A stretch of DNA of 64,000 nt from SAR324 cluster bacterium (GCA_028282885.1 JANQGX010000081.1:27747-91746), one strand, 5' to 3'. Shown: positions 17,987 through 27,135, counted from the first letter of the stretch. The notes: a model not told the origin generated them from the sequence alone. Translations and numbers: made by a program.

Positions 17987-20382
17987 TTTTCAGTCTCCTT
18001 CTCCCCTTCATCATTTACGGAATTAATTTTATCCAGCGCCGCCAGAACCTTTTCCGGTTTAAACGGAGTTGAATTAACCAGGGCCCCGGTTGCATTGTAG
18101 ATTGCAGAAGTTATCGCCCTGCAGGTGCAGGTGGTAACGGATTCGCCAATACCGCATGCTCCGTACTCACCGGCTCCTTTCCAGACTTCCATGGGAACAC
18201 CTTCAATTTCAGGCATGTCCAGCATGGTAGGAATCCAGTAATCAATCCAGTTGAAGTTGAGTGGAATGCCGGTAGCCGGATCATAAACGATCTCTTCGGT
18301 GAGAGCTTCTCCCAATCCCATGGCCTGACCGCCAATGGTTTGTGCTTCGGCTCCCGAGGCATACATTACCGTCCCGCAGTCACTCAGTTGCACCAGTTTT
18401 GTAACCTCGACCCACCCGGTTTCCACATCCACTTCAACCTCGGCAAAGGTTGCTTCAAAGGGGACACCGGTAATTTCCAGGGGAGGCATTTTCTCCACAA
18501 CCAGGTGAATAGGCACCAGGGTATCATTCCATAAAATATCCCTGATGCTTTTTTTAATCTGCGGATCGACGGTGCTGCATACCATTCCGCCCTTAATTGC
18601 AAGCTGATCAACCGGCTTTTCCATTTCTGTGGAAGCCATTGCCAGGATTTTCTTTTTCAGTTTTTCCGCCATATCCGGCATGAGTTCAGCGTGGAGAAAG
18701 GAAACCGCGCTATCGGTCTGTACCATATCCTTGTGCCCGGTATCTGTGTCCGCCTTTTCGATCCACTTGATCTGATCCGGGGCGATTCCCAGAAAATCCA
18801 GGTGTTCGGCGCAGGACCAGACAGCACAGGAGTTTGATCCGCACCCTGTCTCGGCCATGGTTGCCTCCAGAATAACGGAAAGATCCGGATTAAGCTTCAA
18901 TCCCAGTTGCACCATCCCCCGGGGCTTCTCCTGCCAGGCGGTATGCCATCCGTTGTGCAGGGAAAATCCGAGACCCTTTTTTCGGCAACCGTCTATCAGG
19001 GGGCCTTCGTTGGTAGCCAATCTGTTTTCCCAGCCGATGCGCTTTGCACCTTCCCGCAACACACCACAAACGCTTTCATTGGGAAGCTTTTCCCATTCAT
19101 GACCAAAATTCTTCATGGTCATTTCCAGGGGATCAATGGAGAGTTTTTCCGCCAGCAGGTCCACGGCCAGGAAAAGGGTCATATTGAACTGGTTATTGCC
19201 AATACCCCGTTTACATGAACTCGGTATTTTATTGGTATAAACGGCATAAGCTTCCATTTTCATATTGGGAATATGTGCCAGCATGCATTCGTCAATTTCA
19301 AAACCCGTCATGAACTTGAGAGCGGCGATGGTGTGTTCGCAATAGGCTCCGGAGTCACCGATTCCCTTGAAATAGCAGGCGGTGATAGTCCCGTCTTTCT
19401 TGGCACCCACCTTTCCATACCATTCAATCCCGTTTCTGGTATCATGGAAATCTTCATACCGGGTATATTTCATTTTGATCGGTCTTCCGGTTCTTCTGGC
19501 CGCAATAGCCGTATAGATGTAGTAGCACTGGTCTCCGGTGTTCCCCCTGCCAAAGCTACCACCGACATAAGGACAGATCACCCGGACTTTGTTGAGAGGG
19601 ATCTCCAACATCTGGGAGATAAACATCCGGGTTTGATCCGCCTGGTAAAGGTTTGTCAGGCAGGTGAGCTCGTCGTCTTTCCATTCCATCAGACAGCCCC
19701 TGGTATCAAGGCAGCCATGATCGGCGAAATGATAGTCTGAACAGACTTCTACAATTTCATCCGCCTCATGAAAACCCTTTTCAATATCCCCCCGTTCCCG
19801 GTAGACGTCCCCACCGCACACATCCTCGGGTAACATAATATTGCCTTCGGGATTGATTTCGGGATGAATAACGGGAGCTTCTTTCTTCATGGCCTCTTTT
19901 GGGTCAAGCACAAAATCCAGTTCCTCCCAATCGATCTCAATCAGGGACAAAGCCAGTTCGGCAATCTCTTCCGACTCGGCCACCACAAAGGCGCCCACCT
20001 CATCACCCACCCAACGTGCCATGTCATCCAGAACCTTTCTGTCGCGATAGGAAGGCCAATACATTTTCTCATAGGAGACGGTGTTATAGCTCGTCCAGGC
20101 GTTGGTCGTCGGTTTCAGTGCCAGCATTTCCGGATCATCATACCTTAATACCAGGTGAACCCCCGGCGACTCCTCTGCCTTTTTAGTATTCATGCTCCTG
20201 ATTCGCGCATGGGGCAAGGGAGACCGCAATACCCTGGAATACAGCAATCCCGGGTATTGTATTCCCAGGGTTAAGTCATCGAGAAACTCCGCCTTGCCAT
20301 TAGCTTTAACCCTGCCGTCAATTTTCGGCTTATAGGTCCCGACATGTTTTCTTGCTGTTCTTTGCTGATAACCCTGTTTCAT
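17983..20382 (-). CDS. Xanthine dehydrogenase-family molybdopterin-binding subunit
   Basis: 799-residue catalytic subunit (CoxL/XdhA/HcrA type). The N-terminal Ald_Xan_dh_C-like domain begins YKPKIDGRVKANGKAEFLDD. The Mo-cofactor loop is GGSFGRG at 274-280. Near the C-terminus GAGEYGACGIGES carries Glu747, the position of the catalytic base in this family. It hydroxylates an N-heterocycle, purine or aromatic acyl-CoA, or acts on an aldehyde; substrate pocket residues do not settle which. It overlaps the 2Fe-2S gene upstream and the FAD gene downstream by 4 bp each. The three genes form one operon with a conserved upstream palindrome shared with the maturation operon. Confidence 0.93.
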   Translation of the reverse strand: MKQGYQQRTARKHVGTYKPKIDGRVKANGKAEFLDDLTLGIQYPGLLYSRVLRSPLPHARIRSMNTKKAEESPGVHLVLRYDDPEMLALKPTTNAWTSYNTVSYEKMYWPSYRDRKVLDDMARWVGDEVGAFVVAESEEIAELALSLIEIDWEELDFVLDPKEAMKKEAPVIHPEINPEGNIMLPEDVCGGDVYRERGDIEKGFHEADEIVEVCSDYHFADHGCLDTRGCLMEWKDDELTCLTNLYQADQTRMFISQMLEIPLNKVRVICPYVGGSFGRGNTGDQCYYIYTAIAARRTGRPIKMKYTRYEDFHDTRNGIEWYGKVGAKKDGTITACYFKGIGDSGAYCEHTIAALKFMTGFEIDECMLAHIPNMKMEAYAVYTNKIPSSCKRGIGNNQFNMTLFLAVDLLAEKLSIDPLEMTMKNFGHEWEKLPNESVCGVLREGAKRIGWENRLATNEGPLIDGCRKKGLGFSLHNGWHTAWQEKPRGMVQLGLKLNPDLSVILEATMAETGCGSNSCAVWSCAEHLDFLGIAPDQIKWIEKADTDTGHKDMVQTDSAVSFLHAELMPDMAEKLKKKILAMASTEMEKPVDQLAIKGGMVCSTVDPQIKKSIRDILWNDTLVPIHLVVEKMPPLEITGVPFEATFAEVEVDVETGWVEVTKLVQLSDCGTVMYASGAEAQTIGGQAMGLGEALTEEIVYDPATGIPLNFNWIDYWIPTMLDMPEIEGVPMEVWKGAGEYGACGIGESVTTCTCRAITSAIYNATGALVNSTPFKPEKVLAALDKINSVNDEGEKETEK

Positions 20383-20888
20383 TTATCCTCCCTTGTTCCC
20401 TCTGCCGCGTTTTGAACAGCTTTCGTTATGGCAGGATAGCAGCCGCAACGACAGATATTCCCGGATAGACCGTATTCAATCTCTTCCCTGGTTGGTTTGG
20501 GATTCTCGTTCAGCATGGCCTTGGCAGTCATCACAAACCCGGGTGTGCAATACCCGCATTGCATGGCAGTTCCGTAACCCGGCTCACACTGTTCCGCAAA
20601 GGCCTTAACCACGGAATCATCTGCTTCCAAACCTTCAATAGTCATTACTTCACATTCATCTGCCTCCACAGCAAGCATCATGCAGGATAAAACCGCTTTG
20701 CCATTCAGGATCACGGTGCAGGCCCCGCAGGCTCCCTGGTCACAAGCCAGTTTTACACCTGTCAGTCCCAGCCTTTCGCGGAGCAAATGGGATAGTGTTT
20801 CAGAGGGCTCTACATCACGGCCTATTTCATATTCTGCCCAAGTCCCGTTTACCTTTATTTTGATGATTTCCCGATTACTGTTTTTCAT
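20379..20888 (-). CDS. (2Fe-2S)-binding subunit of the Mo hydroxylase
   Basis: 169-residue small subunit with two [2Fe-2S] clusters. The plant-type site uses Cys49, 54, 57 and 69 (CDQGACGACTV and the following LSC). The helical site uses Cys111, 114, 146 and 148 (QCGYCTPGFV and NICRCGCYP). It relays electrons from the Mo centre to the FAD subunit. It is the first gene of the operon; AGAGAGA precedes the ATG, and a 545-bp region with hairpins and an operator-like palindrome lies upstream. Confidence 0.96.
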   Translation of the reverse strand: MKNSNREIIKIKVNGTWAEYEIGRDVEPSETLSHLLRERLGLTGVKLACDQGACGACTVILNGKAVLSCMMLAVEADECEVMTIEGLEADDSVVKAFAEQCEPGYGTAMQCGYCTPGFVMTAKAMLNENPKPTREEIEYGLSGNICRCGCYPAITKAVQNAAEGTREDK

Positions 20889-20962
20889 GATCTCTCTTTA
20901 TAAAACCTGGTTAAATCGCAAACATTGTTGTATCCAAAACACCTGCCTGCTGTTTTTGCTCT

Positions 20963-21047
20963 TATCCCGATCCAAAGGTGCAAGGTACGCAGCACAAAAT
21001 CGGGATATGGCAGCATATGGAACCAATCCCTCCCTGCAGGTACAGGG
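20963..21047 (-). promoter_or_regulatory. Structured leader of the Mo-hydroxylase operon
   Basis: In the presumed leader RNA, CCCTG and CAGGG (21032-21047) make a 5-bp hairpin. Next, TATCCCGAT pairs with ATCGGGATA (20963-20971 with 20999-21007, 9 bp, perfect), enclosing a smaller GTGC/GCAC stem at 20978-20995. It lies 75 bp before the start codon. It could be a cis-regulatory RNA; I could not match it to a known Moco/Tuco or other riboswitch by eye. Confidence 0.3.
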
Positions 21048-21130
21048 CGTCGCTTTGGTGCTTTGTTCATGTTGGTTTTTTCTATCATCAGAATTTTCCA
21101 ATCGACAATACAAAGACATTAATAGGGTTA

Positions 21131-21149
21131 TGATAGGTAAAACCTATTA
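21131..21149. promoter_or_regulatory. Operator-like palindrome upstream of the Mo-hydroxylase operon
   Basis: TGATAGG-N5-CCTATTA. The core ATAGGTAAAACCTAT fits the LysR-type/OxyR-like pattern ATAG-N-T-N3-A-N-CTAT exactly. A near-identical site lies before the xdhC operon at 27234-27254. Confidence 0.55.
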
Positions 21150-21433
21150 ACTGATCAATGAAAGCAACTCAGGCAAGCATGAGCAAGGCAGGAGAGAGCG
21201 GTGAAAAATACAACCAAGGTGACAGTTCTGCTGGATTATGAAGTGGCTCCAACAGTGTTGTGCATTGGGGTAAGCTTTCCTGTCGCTCCGGGGAATGACT
21301 AATAGTTAGCTAGGGAACTTGGACCCGTTTGGCTGAATGTCGAAACCAGGTGAGCTGAATTTGCGGGAATCGCAGCGAAGAATCTGATCAATGCAGGCTT
21401 GAATACCAAAACAGTCCTGACATTGTAAAAACA

Positions 21434-23059
21434 TTAATCCTGTCCCAACATCTGAAGATGAGTTACCAGATTGACCTTCTCATTGTTGATTTCCAGTTTG
21501 GAGCGAATGTTTTTTCGATGAAAAGAGATAGCGGCAATGGAGACATTTAGCAACTCGGCGATTTCCTTGGAGGTTTTACCGCTGCGAACGAAATCGGCAA
21601 CTTTTATTTCGGTCGGAGAAAGCCTGCTTTTCCAGTTTGAAAGGGATTTGGCAAAAGAGGAAGAGATGTCGACCAGATGTGATTTAATCATATTGATAAA
21701 GGTCGTCTGGTCAGTTGTCAACGTGGTTAGGGTTAGATCGTGAATATAGGGCAGAACAAATTTATCCAGCGTCTCCAGGATATTAGACCTGATTTCTTCC
21801 GATTTTTGTTCCTGGTGCTCCAGCAAAACGGATAGCGCATTGTTCACCTTTTGCAGTTTTTCAGCTTGCACCGTGAGTTCTTCCTCCTTCTCTTTCAGGT
21901 TGTTTGTTGTCTTCACATGGGTTGTCACATCGAAGATAATGCCATTTGAATAGATGAGCTGGCTTTTTTCATCAAACAGATGGTTGGCAATAAAACGGAT
22001 CCATCGCCATTCCTGAAGGACGGGATGAAAAATCCTGATGGTATCTTCGAATTTCGGGGTCAGGGGCTGTTTGGCCAGGTTTTCCTTAATTCGCCTGGAG
22101 TCATCCGGGTGCATCAAATCAAGCCAGGCGGCAAATCCGGGTTCGGTTACCCCCAGCAGATCCATGATGGACGGACTGGCAAACACGACATCCGTGCACA
22201 GGGGATCATTATCCCTGATGGACAGTCGATAAACGGCAAAGTTCGTTGCTGTTTCCATCAGCGACTGTAGATGCTCTTCTGTCTTTTGCAGCGAATGTTC
22301 GGCAAGCTTTCGTTTGGTGATGTCCTGCCCAAATCCAAAAACCTTGGTTCTGTGTCCATCCTCATCAAAAACCGGGATAAACGAATCATCTATCCAACGC
22401 ATCTGTCCATCGGGACGGATAATACGATATTGAATAAACAACGGTTCTTTGCCCAGGTTTTTGATCGACTCCACAACCCTGCCCTGGTCTTCCTGGTGAA
22501 CGTATTTAATCCAACCGTCGGACGATCCAATAATGTCTTCGGGAGGTACACCCCAGATCTCCGTTCCCAGTGTATTGCCATAGTTGACCTTGAATCCGTC
22601 TTCATAGTTGGCGAAGATGACCGGCATATGCTCTGTGACTTGCACAAACCATTGCTCAGCTTCTTCGCGGTTCATTCTCTCCTGCCTCAGCTGAGCAGAG
22701 GTTCTGACCCTGGCTTCCAAATCCGGCTTTACGATGGGTTTGCAGACCACCTCCGCATCACAGGTCTGAATAACTTTTTTTACCGAGGCTTTAGGTTCTT
22801 GCTCAATAAGCCAAATGAATGATGCAGAAAGCTGGTTTTTCAAATCATCGACCCAATTGGCTACAGCAGCCGCTTTACCTGAAATCAGATGATCGTCCGC
22901 AAAGATAAAATCAACCTTTTCAGCTTTGTAGGTTTGGAGGATTTTATCGACAAGCTTTTTGTTGAACGGACCTGCCAGTTCAATCATTGAGGAGTCCTTT
23001 AATACAGATTTTATCCTGTTTTTCTCCTCGCTCAATACCCCAATCAGTAGTATCTTCAT
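21434..23059 (-). CDS. PAS-domain LuxR-type transcriptional regulator
   Basis: About 541 residues. The first 125 resemble a receiver fold (KILLIGVLSEEKNRIKSVL, then VDFIFADD) that may be degenerate. Two PAS/PAC units follow; PAC ends are seen at FGFGQDITKRKLAEHSLQ and at SNGIIFDVTTHVKTTNNLKE. After a coiled coil, the C-terminus has a LuxR-type HTH: LSPTEIKVADFVRSGKTSKE, then IAELLNVSIAAISFHRKNIR. The ATG at 23059 is chosen because GGGGAAGGAAA lies directly upstream; the open frame extends to 23299 without domain content. It lies between the Mo-hydroxylase and maturation operons, so it may regulate one of them; this is inference. Confidence 0.9.
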   Translation of the reverse strand: MKILLIGVLSEEKNRIKSVLKDSSMIELAGPFNKKLVDKILQTYKAEKVDFIFADDHLISGKAAAVANWVDDLKNQLSASFIWLIEQEPKASVKKVIQTCDAEVVCKPIVKPDLEARVRTSAQLRQERMNREEAEQWFVQVTEHMPVIFANYEDGFKVNYGNTLGTEIWGVPPEDIIGSSDGWIKYVHQEDQGRVVESIKNLGKEPLFIQYRIIRPDGQMRWIDDSFIPVFDEDGHRTKVFGFGQDITKRKLAEHSLQKTEEHLQSLMETATNFAVYRLSIRDNDPLCTDVVFASPSIMDLLGVTEPGFAAWLDLMHPDDSRRIKENLAKQPLTPKFEDTIRIFHPVLQEWRWIRFIANHLFDEKSQLIYSNGIIFDVTTHVKTTNNLKEKEEELTVQAEKLQKVNNALSVLLEHQEQKSEEIRSNILETLDKFVLPYIHDLTLTTLTTDQTTFINMIKSHLVDISSSFAKSLSNWKSRLSPTEIKVADFVRSGKTSKEIAELLNVSIAAISFHRKNIRSKLEINNEKVNLVTHLQMLGQD

Positions 23060-23563
23060 AGTTTCCTTCCCCGTAACATTGATGTTGGTGGTAGTATAAC
23101 GGGACGTCACCAAGAAGACAAATGAAGCAATCTCATCTCGCAAGAGGCCTTGAAGTAAGGAGTGATATTCACAAAGCCAGTCAATTCCATTGCTGTTTTG
23201 TGAAACGGTTGGGAAGACAACAAATGACGGCTGGTATCGTGAGACGGATGAACTTGAACTCCGAAACTCAAATCCAGATTGAATACCTTGATACGCCAAA
23301 AAGCGATTACGCCCAGAATGACAAACAGTCTGTTTCAGGGATGATTAAGAGGGCAATTAGAGAAACTCGATTAGCAAAATGGATGGGGTCTTGATGGGTT
23401 TTTCTGTTTTATCCACTGCAAATAAGGACATAGCGAGAATTTCATAACCAGACAAGCTTTCACCAAAACTCATTGTCTCTGATCACAGCTACTTGGATCT
23501 TTACTTAGTTTAAATATTAGTTTAAAATATGATCAAATAATAAGTTATATTATAGGAGGACAT
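23060..23563. other. Intergenic region upstream of the PAS-LuxR gene and the toxin-antitoxin pair
   Basis: Apart from the AT-rich repeat region before the antitoxin, nothing is recognised. The open frames here overlap the start of the regulator in shadow frames. Confidence 0.4.
23505..23526 (+). promoter_or_regulatory. Direct-repeat operator candidate of the toxin-antitoxin operon
   Basis: TTAGTTTAAA occurs twice (23505-23514 and 23517-23526) with a 12-bp period, in an AT-rich promoter region 40-60 bp before the antitoxin ATG. Antitoxins of this family usually bind repeats at their own promoter. Confidence 0.4.
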
Positions 23564-23806
23564 ATGATTCGGCTGAATATTCATGAAGCAAAGACAAATC
23601 TTTCTAAATACTTGAATTCTTTATCAAGTGGAGAGCGGATTATTATATGCAAACGAAATGTCCCGATTGCCGAGATTCGACCAATTGATCAGCCTGCGAC
23701 TGATCCACGACCTGTTGGATTAGCTAAAGGAGAATTTGAAGTAACCGATTCGTTTTTTGAACCACTTCCAGATGAAGTACTTGATGCATTTTATGGAGAG
23801 AAATAA
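23564..23806 (+). CDS. Type II antitoxin, Phd/YefM family
   Basis: 80 residues. The N-terminus has the Phd/YefM DNA-binding fold (NIHEAKTNLSKYLNSLSSGE, then CKRNVPIAEIRPI). The C-terminal tail is acidic and probably wraps the toxin. AGGAGG precedes the ATG. The stop codon overlaps the toxin start (TAATG), which gives translational coupling. It neutralises the PIN-domain partner and likely autoregulates the pair. Confidence 0.9.
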   Translation: MIRLNIHEAKTNLSKYLNSLSSGERIIICKRNVPIAEIRPIDQPATDPRPVGLAKGEFEVTDSFFEPLPDEVLDAFYGEK

Positions 23807-24192
23807 TGCGAATCCTGCTTGATACCTGCACTTTTCTCTGGATAATAACAGATGATGCCAGGCTTAGTGATAGAGCAAGAACTCTTTTTAAGGAAAAGAG
23901 TAATGAAGTTTATCTTAGTTCAGTTTCGTCTTGGGAAATTACTTTGAAATTCGGGCTGGGAAAACTGAACTTGCCGTTAGAACCCAAAAGATATATACCG
24001 ATACAGCGAACAAAACACAATATCTCAAGTTGCTCTTTGAATGAAGAAGCCACGCTTTATATCTCTAAATTGCCTGATATCCATAAAGATCCTTTTGACC
24101 GCATGTTGATTTGTCAGGCAAACACTTCAGACATGATTCTACTTACGCCTGATGAGTTTATAGCACAGTACCCTGTCAGGTACGAGTGGTGA
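23806..24192 (+). CDS. PIN-domain ribonuclease toxin (VapC-like)
   Basis: 128 residues. The PIN fold is shown by MRILLDTCTFLWII (first Asp6), SSVSSWEITLKFGLGKLNLP (Glu in SWEI) and the C-terminal DPFDRMLICQA, where the acidic pair completes the metal site, plus ILLTPDEF. This is the PIN subgroup commonly paired with Phd-type antitoxins. It cleaves RNA when freed from the antitoxin. It overlaps the antitoxin stop by one base. Confidence 0.92.
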   Translation: MRILLDTCTFLWIITDDARLSDRARTLFKEKSNEVYLSSVSSWEITLKFGLGKLNLPLEPKRYIPIQRTKHNISSCSLNEEATLYISKLPDIHKDPFDRMLICQANTSDMILLTPDEFIAQYPVRYEW

Positions 24193-24336
24193 CAGGAAAA
24201 AGGAACTCACGGGATTTTCGCCCAAATATTGGTCAAGATTTGAAAATCGTCGAACACTTGAAATGCCGAAGTTATAATAAAGACAGAGATACGAGGACAT
24301 TAAAGAACAAGTTCTGTTTCGCCTGAATTCGCCTCT

Positions 24337-24936
24337 TTACGCACGATTGATAACCGTGAGCGAGGCGTACTCCTGTTTGATTTGAAACAGGCGCTTCAAA
24401 GGGATCCCCGTGAGATGGCAGATAATCGCCCTGTTCACCCCAGCATGACCCACTATCAGAATATCGCCCCTTGTTGATTCTGTTAGTCGATTGAAAACGG
24501 GGATAATTCGTTTTTGCACATCCCGAAAGCTCTCCCCCCCCGGAGGTCGATAGTCCGCCAGATTCAGCCCGCGTTTCTCGTATTCCCCGGGAAAATGTTT
24601 CTTAACCTCTTGCACTGTCAAACCATCCCAGCAACCCAGGTCGATCTCTCTCAAAGTCGGCAAAACAGTGAGTTGTGTACCGGTATGGTTTGCAATAATC
24701 CGGGCTGACTCCCTTGATCGGGCCAGATCACTCGCAAAAACAGCTTCAAAGGACCCCGGTAAAGTGTTTTGAATTAGGGAGTTGATCTGACTGATTCCCA
24801 AGGCGCTGAGCGGAATATCTGTTTTTCCAATATAACGTCCCTTCTCTCCACTGCAGATATGCCCATGCCGGATCAGATAGATTTTACCGTTTGAATCATT
24901 CGAGTTTCGCTTTAATGAGATCTCTAACGAATTCAT
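24337..24936 (-). CDS. Histidine phosphatase (phosphoglycerate mutase-like) family protein
   Basis: 199 residues. The catalytic motif is LIRHGHICSGEKGRYIGKTD near residue 22, with the second His in IVGHAGVNRAIICHL near residue 163 and an ASDLARSRESARI segment between. The GRYIGKTD-LS region resembles CobC/alpha-ribazole phosphatase-type members, but no cobalamin genes are nearby. It starts one base after the MocA-HD gene ends, so it belongs to the xdhC/mocA operon. A role in handling a phosphorylated cofactor intermediate is inference. Confidence 0.87.
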   Translation of the reverse strand: MNSLEISLKRNSNDSNGKIYLIRHGHICSGEKGRYIGKTDIPLSALGISQINSLIQNTLPGSFEAVFASDLARSRESARIIANHTGTQLTVLPTLREIDLGCWDGLTVQEVKKHFPGEYEKRGLNLADYRPPGGESFRDVQKRIIPVFNRLTESTRGDILIVGHAGVNRAIICHLTGIPLKRLFQIKQEYASLTVINRA

Positions 24937-24937
24937 C

Positions 24938-26086
24938 TCAATGTCGAATGGATTGATATTCCGTTTCCCACTGTTTCAGAATGTGATCGATGTTGATCCC
25001 TGCAATGCGCTCAACGCCTTTCAGAATTAGTTTAGCGTCATTCAGTCTTCTTGAGATGGATCGCATGATGCTCTTTTCCTTTTTAAAGCGCTCCATTCCC
25101 GGTCGATATCTCTCTTCCAGTTGAACTGTTTTATCGCCTTTCAACAATTTGTCAGCCAAGTACACCAGGCTGGTTTCATTGATCTGACCTCCAAATCCCA
25201 CTCCTAGGTCGATATGCTTTTCCACCACACGGGCTGTTGATTCGTAACCCATCTTCTTTAATGCTCTACCGGCCGCCAAAGCATGATCCGATTCCCCTTT
25301 TGCCATGTCATGCAGCATACCGGAGGCAAATATCAGTTCATGATCCAGGCAAACTCCGGTGTTTGTTAACGCTTTAGCGATGTTCACCGATAGACTGGCC
25401 ACCGCCTTCGAATGGTGATAAACCCTTGTGTTTTTTCCCTGTTTGCCCAACAGGATTGCTTCAGCTTCCCTTCTGGTCGGTATACGAAATCTCTTTTCCT
25501 TGTAAAGTAAAAGTTTATAATCCTCGGGTGTGTCTGCGTCATGTATGATATTCGGATCGTCAACCTCCAATTGGATTGTTTTATTTTCATATTTCGATAA
25601 AACGGATCTCAGACCGCCTTCTCCGCTTTGTTGCGTTATTTTTCTGGTATATTTGATTGGTATTAAGGGTGGGTGTCCCCGCTTACCCATGAAAACAGGA
25701 TGAATAATGCAATCCCGATTCCGGTGCCATTTTTCCACCATTTGCCGGATGGTTGTTCTTTTTATTAACGGAATATCCACCGGCAATACAAAGAAAGCAT
25801 CGACATCGGCATCGAGTTGTTCAATTCCGGTAACGACCGACGAGAACATACCTTCCTGATAGTTTCGATTGAACACTGCCTTTGCCCCGGCCTGTTCAAC
25901 AACCGGGTTCAGTATTTCATTACGATATCCCGTTACAACAGACACTTCTAAATCTGCTGTCGATCTAAAGAGGTCTATTCCCCTCTCCACAAAGCTTTTG
26001 CCTGAGAGTGGTAAAAGAGGTTTGAACTCCCCCATGCGGGAGGAATACCCTGCAGCCAGGATAATTGCAGCGAGCTTTTCTTTCAT
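24938..26086 (-). CDS. MocA-like molybdopterin nucleotidyltransferase fused to an HD domain
   Basis: 382 residues. Residues 1-190 are a MobA/MocA-type NTP transferase (AAIILAAGYSSRMGEFKPLL, with FVLPVDIPLI as the metal/nucleotide motif and GKRGHPPLIP). Residues about 200-380 are an HD-type phosphohydrolase domain (RVYHHSKAVA and FASGMLHDMAKGE, the HD pair). The first half would add CMP to molybdopterin, as needed by xanthine-dehydrogenase-type enzymes; the HD half may act on a nucleotide or phosphoester. It overlaps xdhC by 4 bp. Confidence 0.9.
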   Translation of the reverse strand: MKEKLAAIILAAGYSSRMGEFKPLLPLSGKSFVERGIDLFRSTADLEVSVVTGYRNEILNPVVEQAGAKAVFNRNYQEGMFSSVVTGIEQLDADVDAFFVLPVDIPLIKRTTIRQMVEKWHRNRDCIIHPVFMGKRGHPPLIPIKYTRKITQQSGEGGLRSVLSKYENKTIQLEVDDPNIIHDADTPEDYKLLLYKEKRFRIPTRREAEAILLGKQGKNTRVYHHSKAVASLSVNIAKALTNTGVCLDHELIFASGMLHDMAKGESDHALAAGRALKKMGYESTARVVEKHIDLGVGFGGQINETSLVYLADKLLKGDKTVQLEERYRPGMERFKKEKSIMRSISRRLNDAKLILKGVERIAGINIDHILKQWETEYQSIRH

Positions 26087-27135
26087 AGGGCCCCGGATGT
26101 TGATCTGGTTTTGATGAGTTCGGCCAAAATGCTGATGGCAATTTCTTCAGGTGTATCGGCTCCGATAGGTAATCCTATCGGGCAGTGGATTTTCGCCAGG
26201 TCATTTTCTGAAAGCCCTTCTTCTTTCAATAATCCGTATATTTTATCTCGCTTTCGGCGGCTGCCAATCATCCCTATGAAAACAGCTTCAGTTCTCAAGC
26301 ATTGCTCCAGGACGATTTTATCGTGCAGGTGCCCCCTTGTAACAATCACCAGATAGTCATCTTTGCCGATGTTCAAATGAGACAAGCAGTCCGCAAAATT
26401 GGATATAAACCGGGTTTCAGTGGGATTTGGAAAACGTTCCGGCGTGAGAAAATCCTTTCGATCATCGATAACCGCAGTCTGAAAGCCAACCTTAGTCGCG
26501 AGACCCGCAATCTGCTTTGAAATGTGACCTGCTCCAAAAACAAATAATCTTATCGGGACACTTATGGGTTGAATGAAGTATTTGGATTCACTGGCATGGG
26601 TCAAGGCTGGATATCGACTGTTGATCATGCTTTCTTTCAATGACTTGTTGGAAATGTCGGGCAACGGCGAGTTTCCACCGACAATCCTGCCATCTACCAT
26701 CAACCACTTTGTCATGGTTTTGTTCCCAGCGCTATCCCGTGATATTTGCGTTAACAGGGAACATCTTTTTCGTTCTTCAAGTTGTTTTTTTATTTCCAGG
26801 AATATCTCGAGGGTTTCCTGGTCCGGGGCCAAATGCTCCAGCATCACCTCGACGGTTCCACCGCAGATCATTGTTCCGACAGTTAAATCATCATGTTTTA
26901 AATTGAAATTCTGAATGATAACACCGCGAGTTTTAAACAGATCGAGGCCTTTTTGATGGACGTCCGCTTCCAGCAAACCTCCTCCAATTGAGCCCACAAT
27001 CGATCCGTCCTGCCTTATAATCATTTGTGTACCGGTGCCACGGGGTGTTGATCCCCTGCTGTTGATGATCGTCGCCATAACAAGATTCTCACCCCGCTGC
27101 AGCAAGCAGACAATTGATTCAGTGAATGATTGCAT
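26083..27135 (-). CDS. XdhC-family molybdenum cofactor insertion/sulfuration factor
   Basis: 350 residues. The N-terminal XdhC/CoxI domain has VMATIINSRGSTPRGTGTQM and SIVGSIGGGLLEADV. The C-terminal NAD(P)-binding Rossmann domain has RLFVFGAGHISKQIAGLA, and ends with GMIGSRRKRDKIYGLLKEEG and PIGLPIGADTPEEIAISI. XdhC proteins bind Moco, help its sulfuration and insert it into xanthine dehydrogenase-type apoenzymes. It is the first gene of the xdhC-mocA/HD-phosphatase operon and probably serves the Mo hydroxylase at 15.6-20.9 kb. An operator-like palindrome lies 100 bp upstream. Confidence 0.92.
   Translation of the reverse strand: MQSFTESIVCLLQRGENLVMATIINSRGSTPRGTGTQMIIRQDGSIVGSIGGGLLEADVHQKGLDLFKTRGVIIQNFNLKHDDLTVGTMICGGTVEVMLEHLAPDQETLEIFLEIKKQLEERKRCSLLTQISRDSAGNKTMTKWLMVDGRIVGGNSPLPDISNKSLKESMINSRYPALTHASESKYFIQPISVPIRLFVFGAGHISKQIAGLATKVGFQTAVIDDRKDFLTPERFPNPTETRFISNFADCLSHLNIGKDDYLVIVTRGHLHDKIVLEQCLRTEAVFIGMIGSRRKRDKIYGLLKEEGLSENDLAKIHCPIGLPIGADTPEEIAISILAELIKTRSTSGAL

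Larger units (their letters stand above)
20889..21433. other. Long upstream region of the Mo-hydroxylase operon
   Basis: 545 bp without a credible gene. It holds the ATAGG-N5-CCTAT palindrome at 21131-21149 and two hairpins between that site and the start codon, listed separately. The part from 21150 to 21433 shows nothing recognised. Confidence 0.45.

Noticed and set aside
26162..26181. Palindrome CCGATAGG-N4-CCTATCGG resembling the shared operator
   Set aside because: It lies inside the xdhC coding sequence over the conserved PIGLPIGAD motif and has a 4-bp spacer, not 5. The repeat PIG explains the symmetry.
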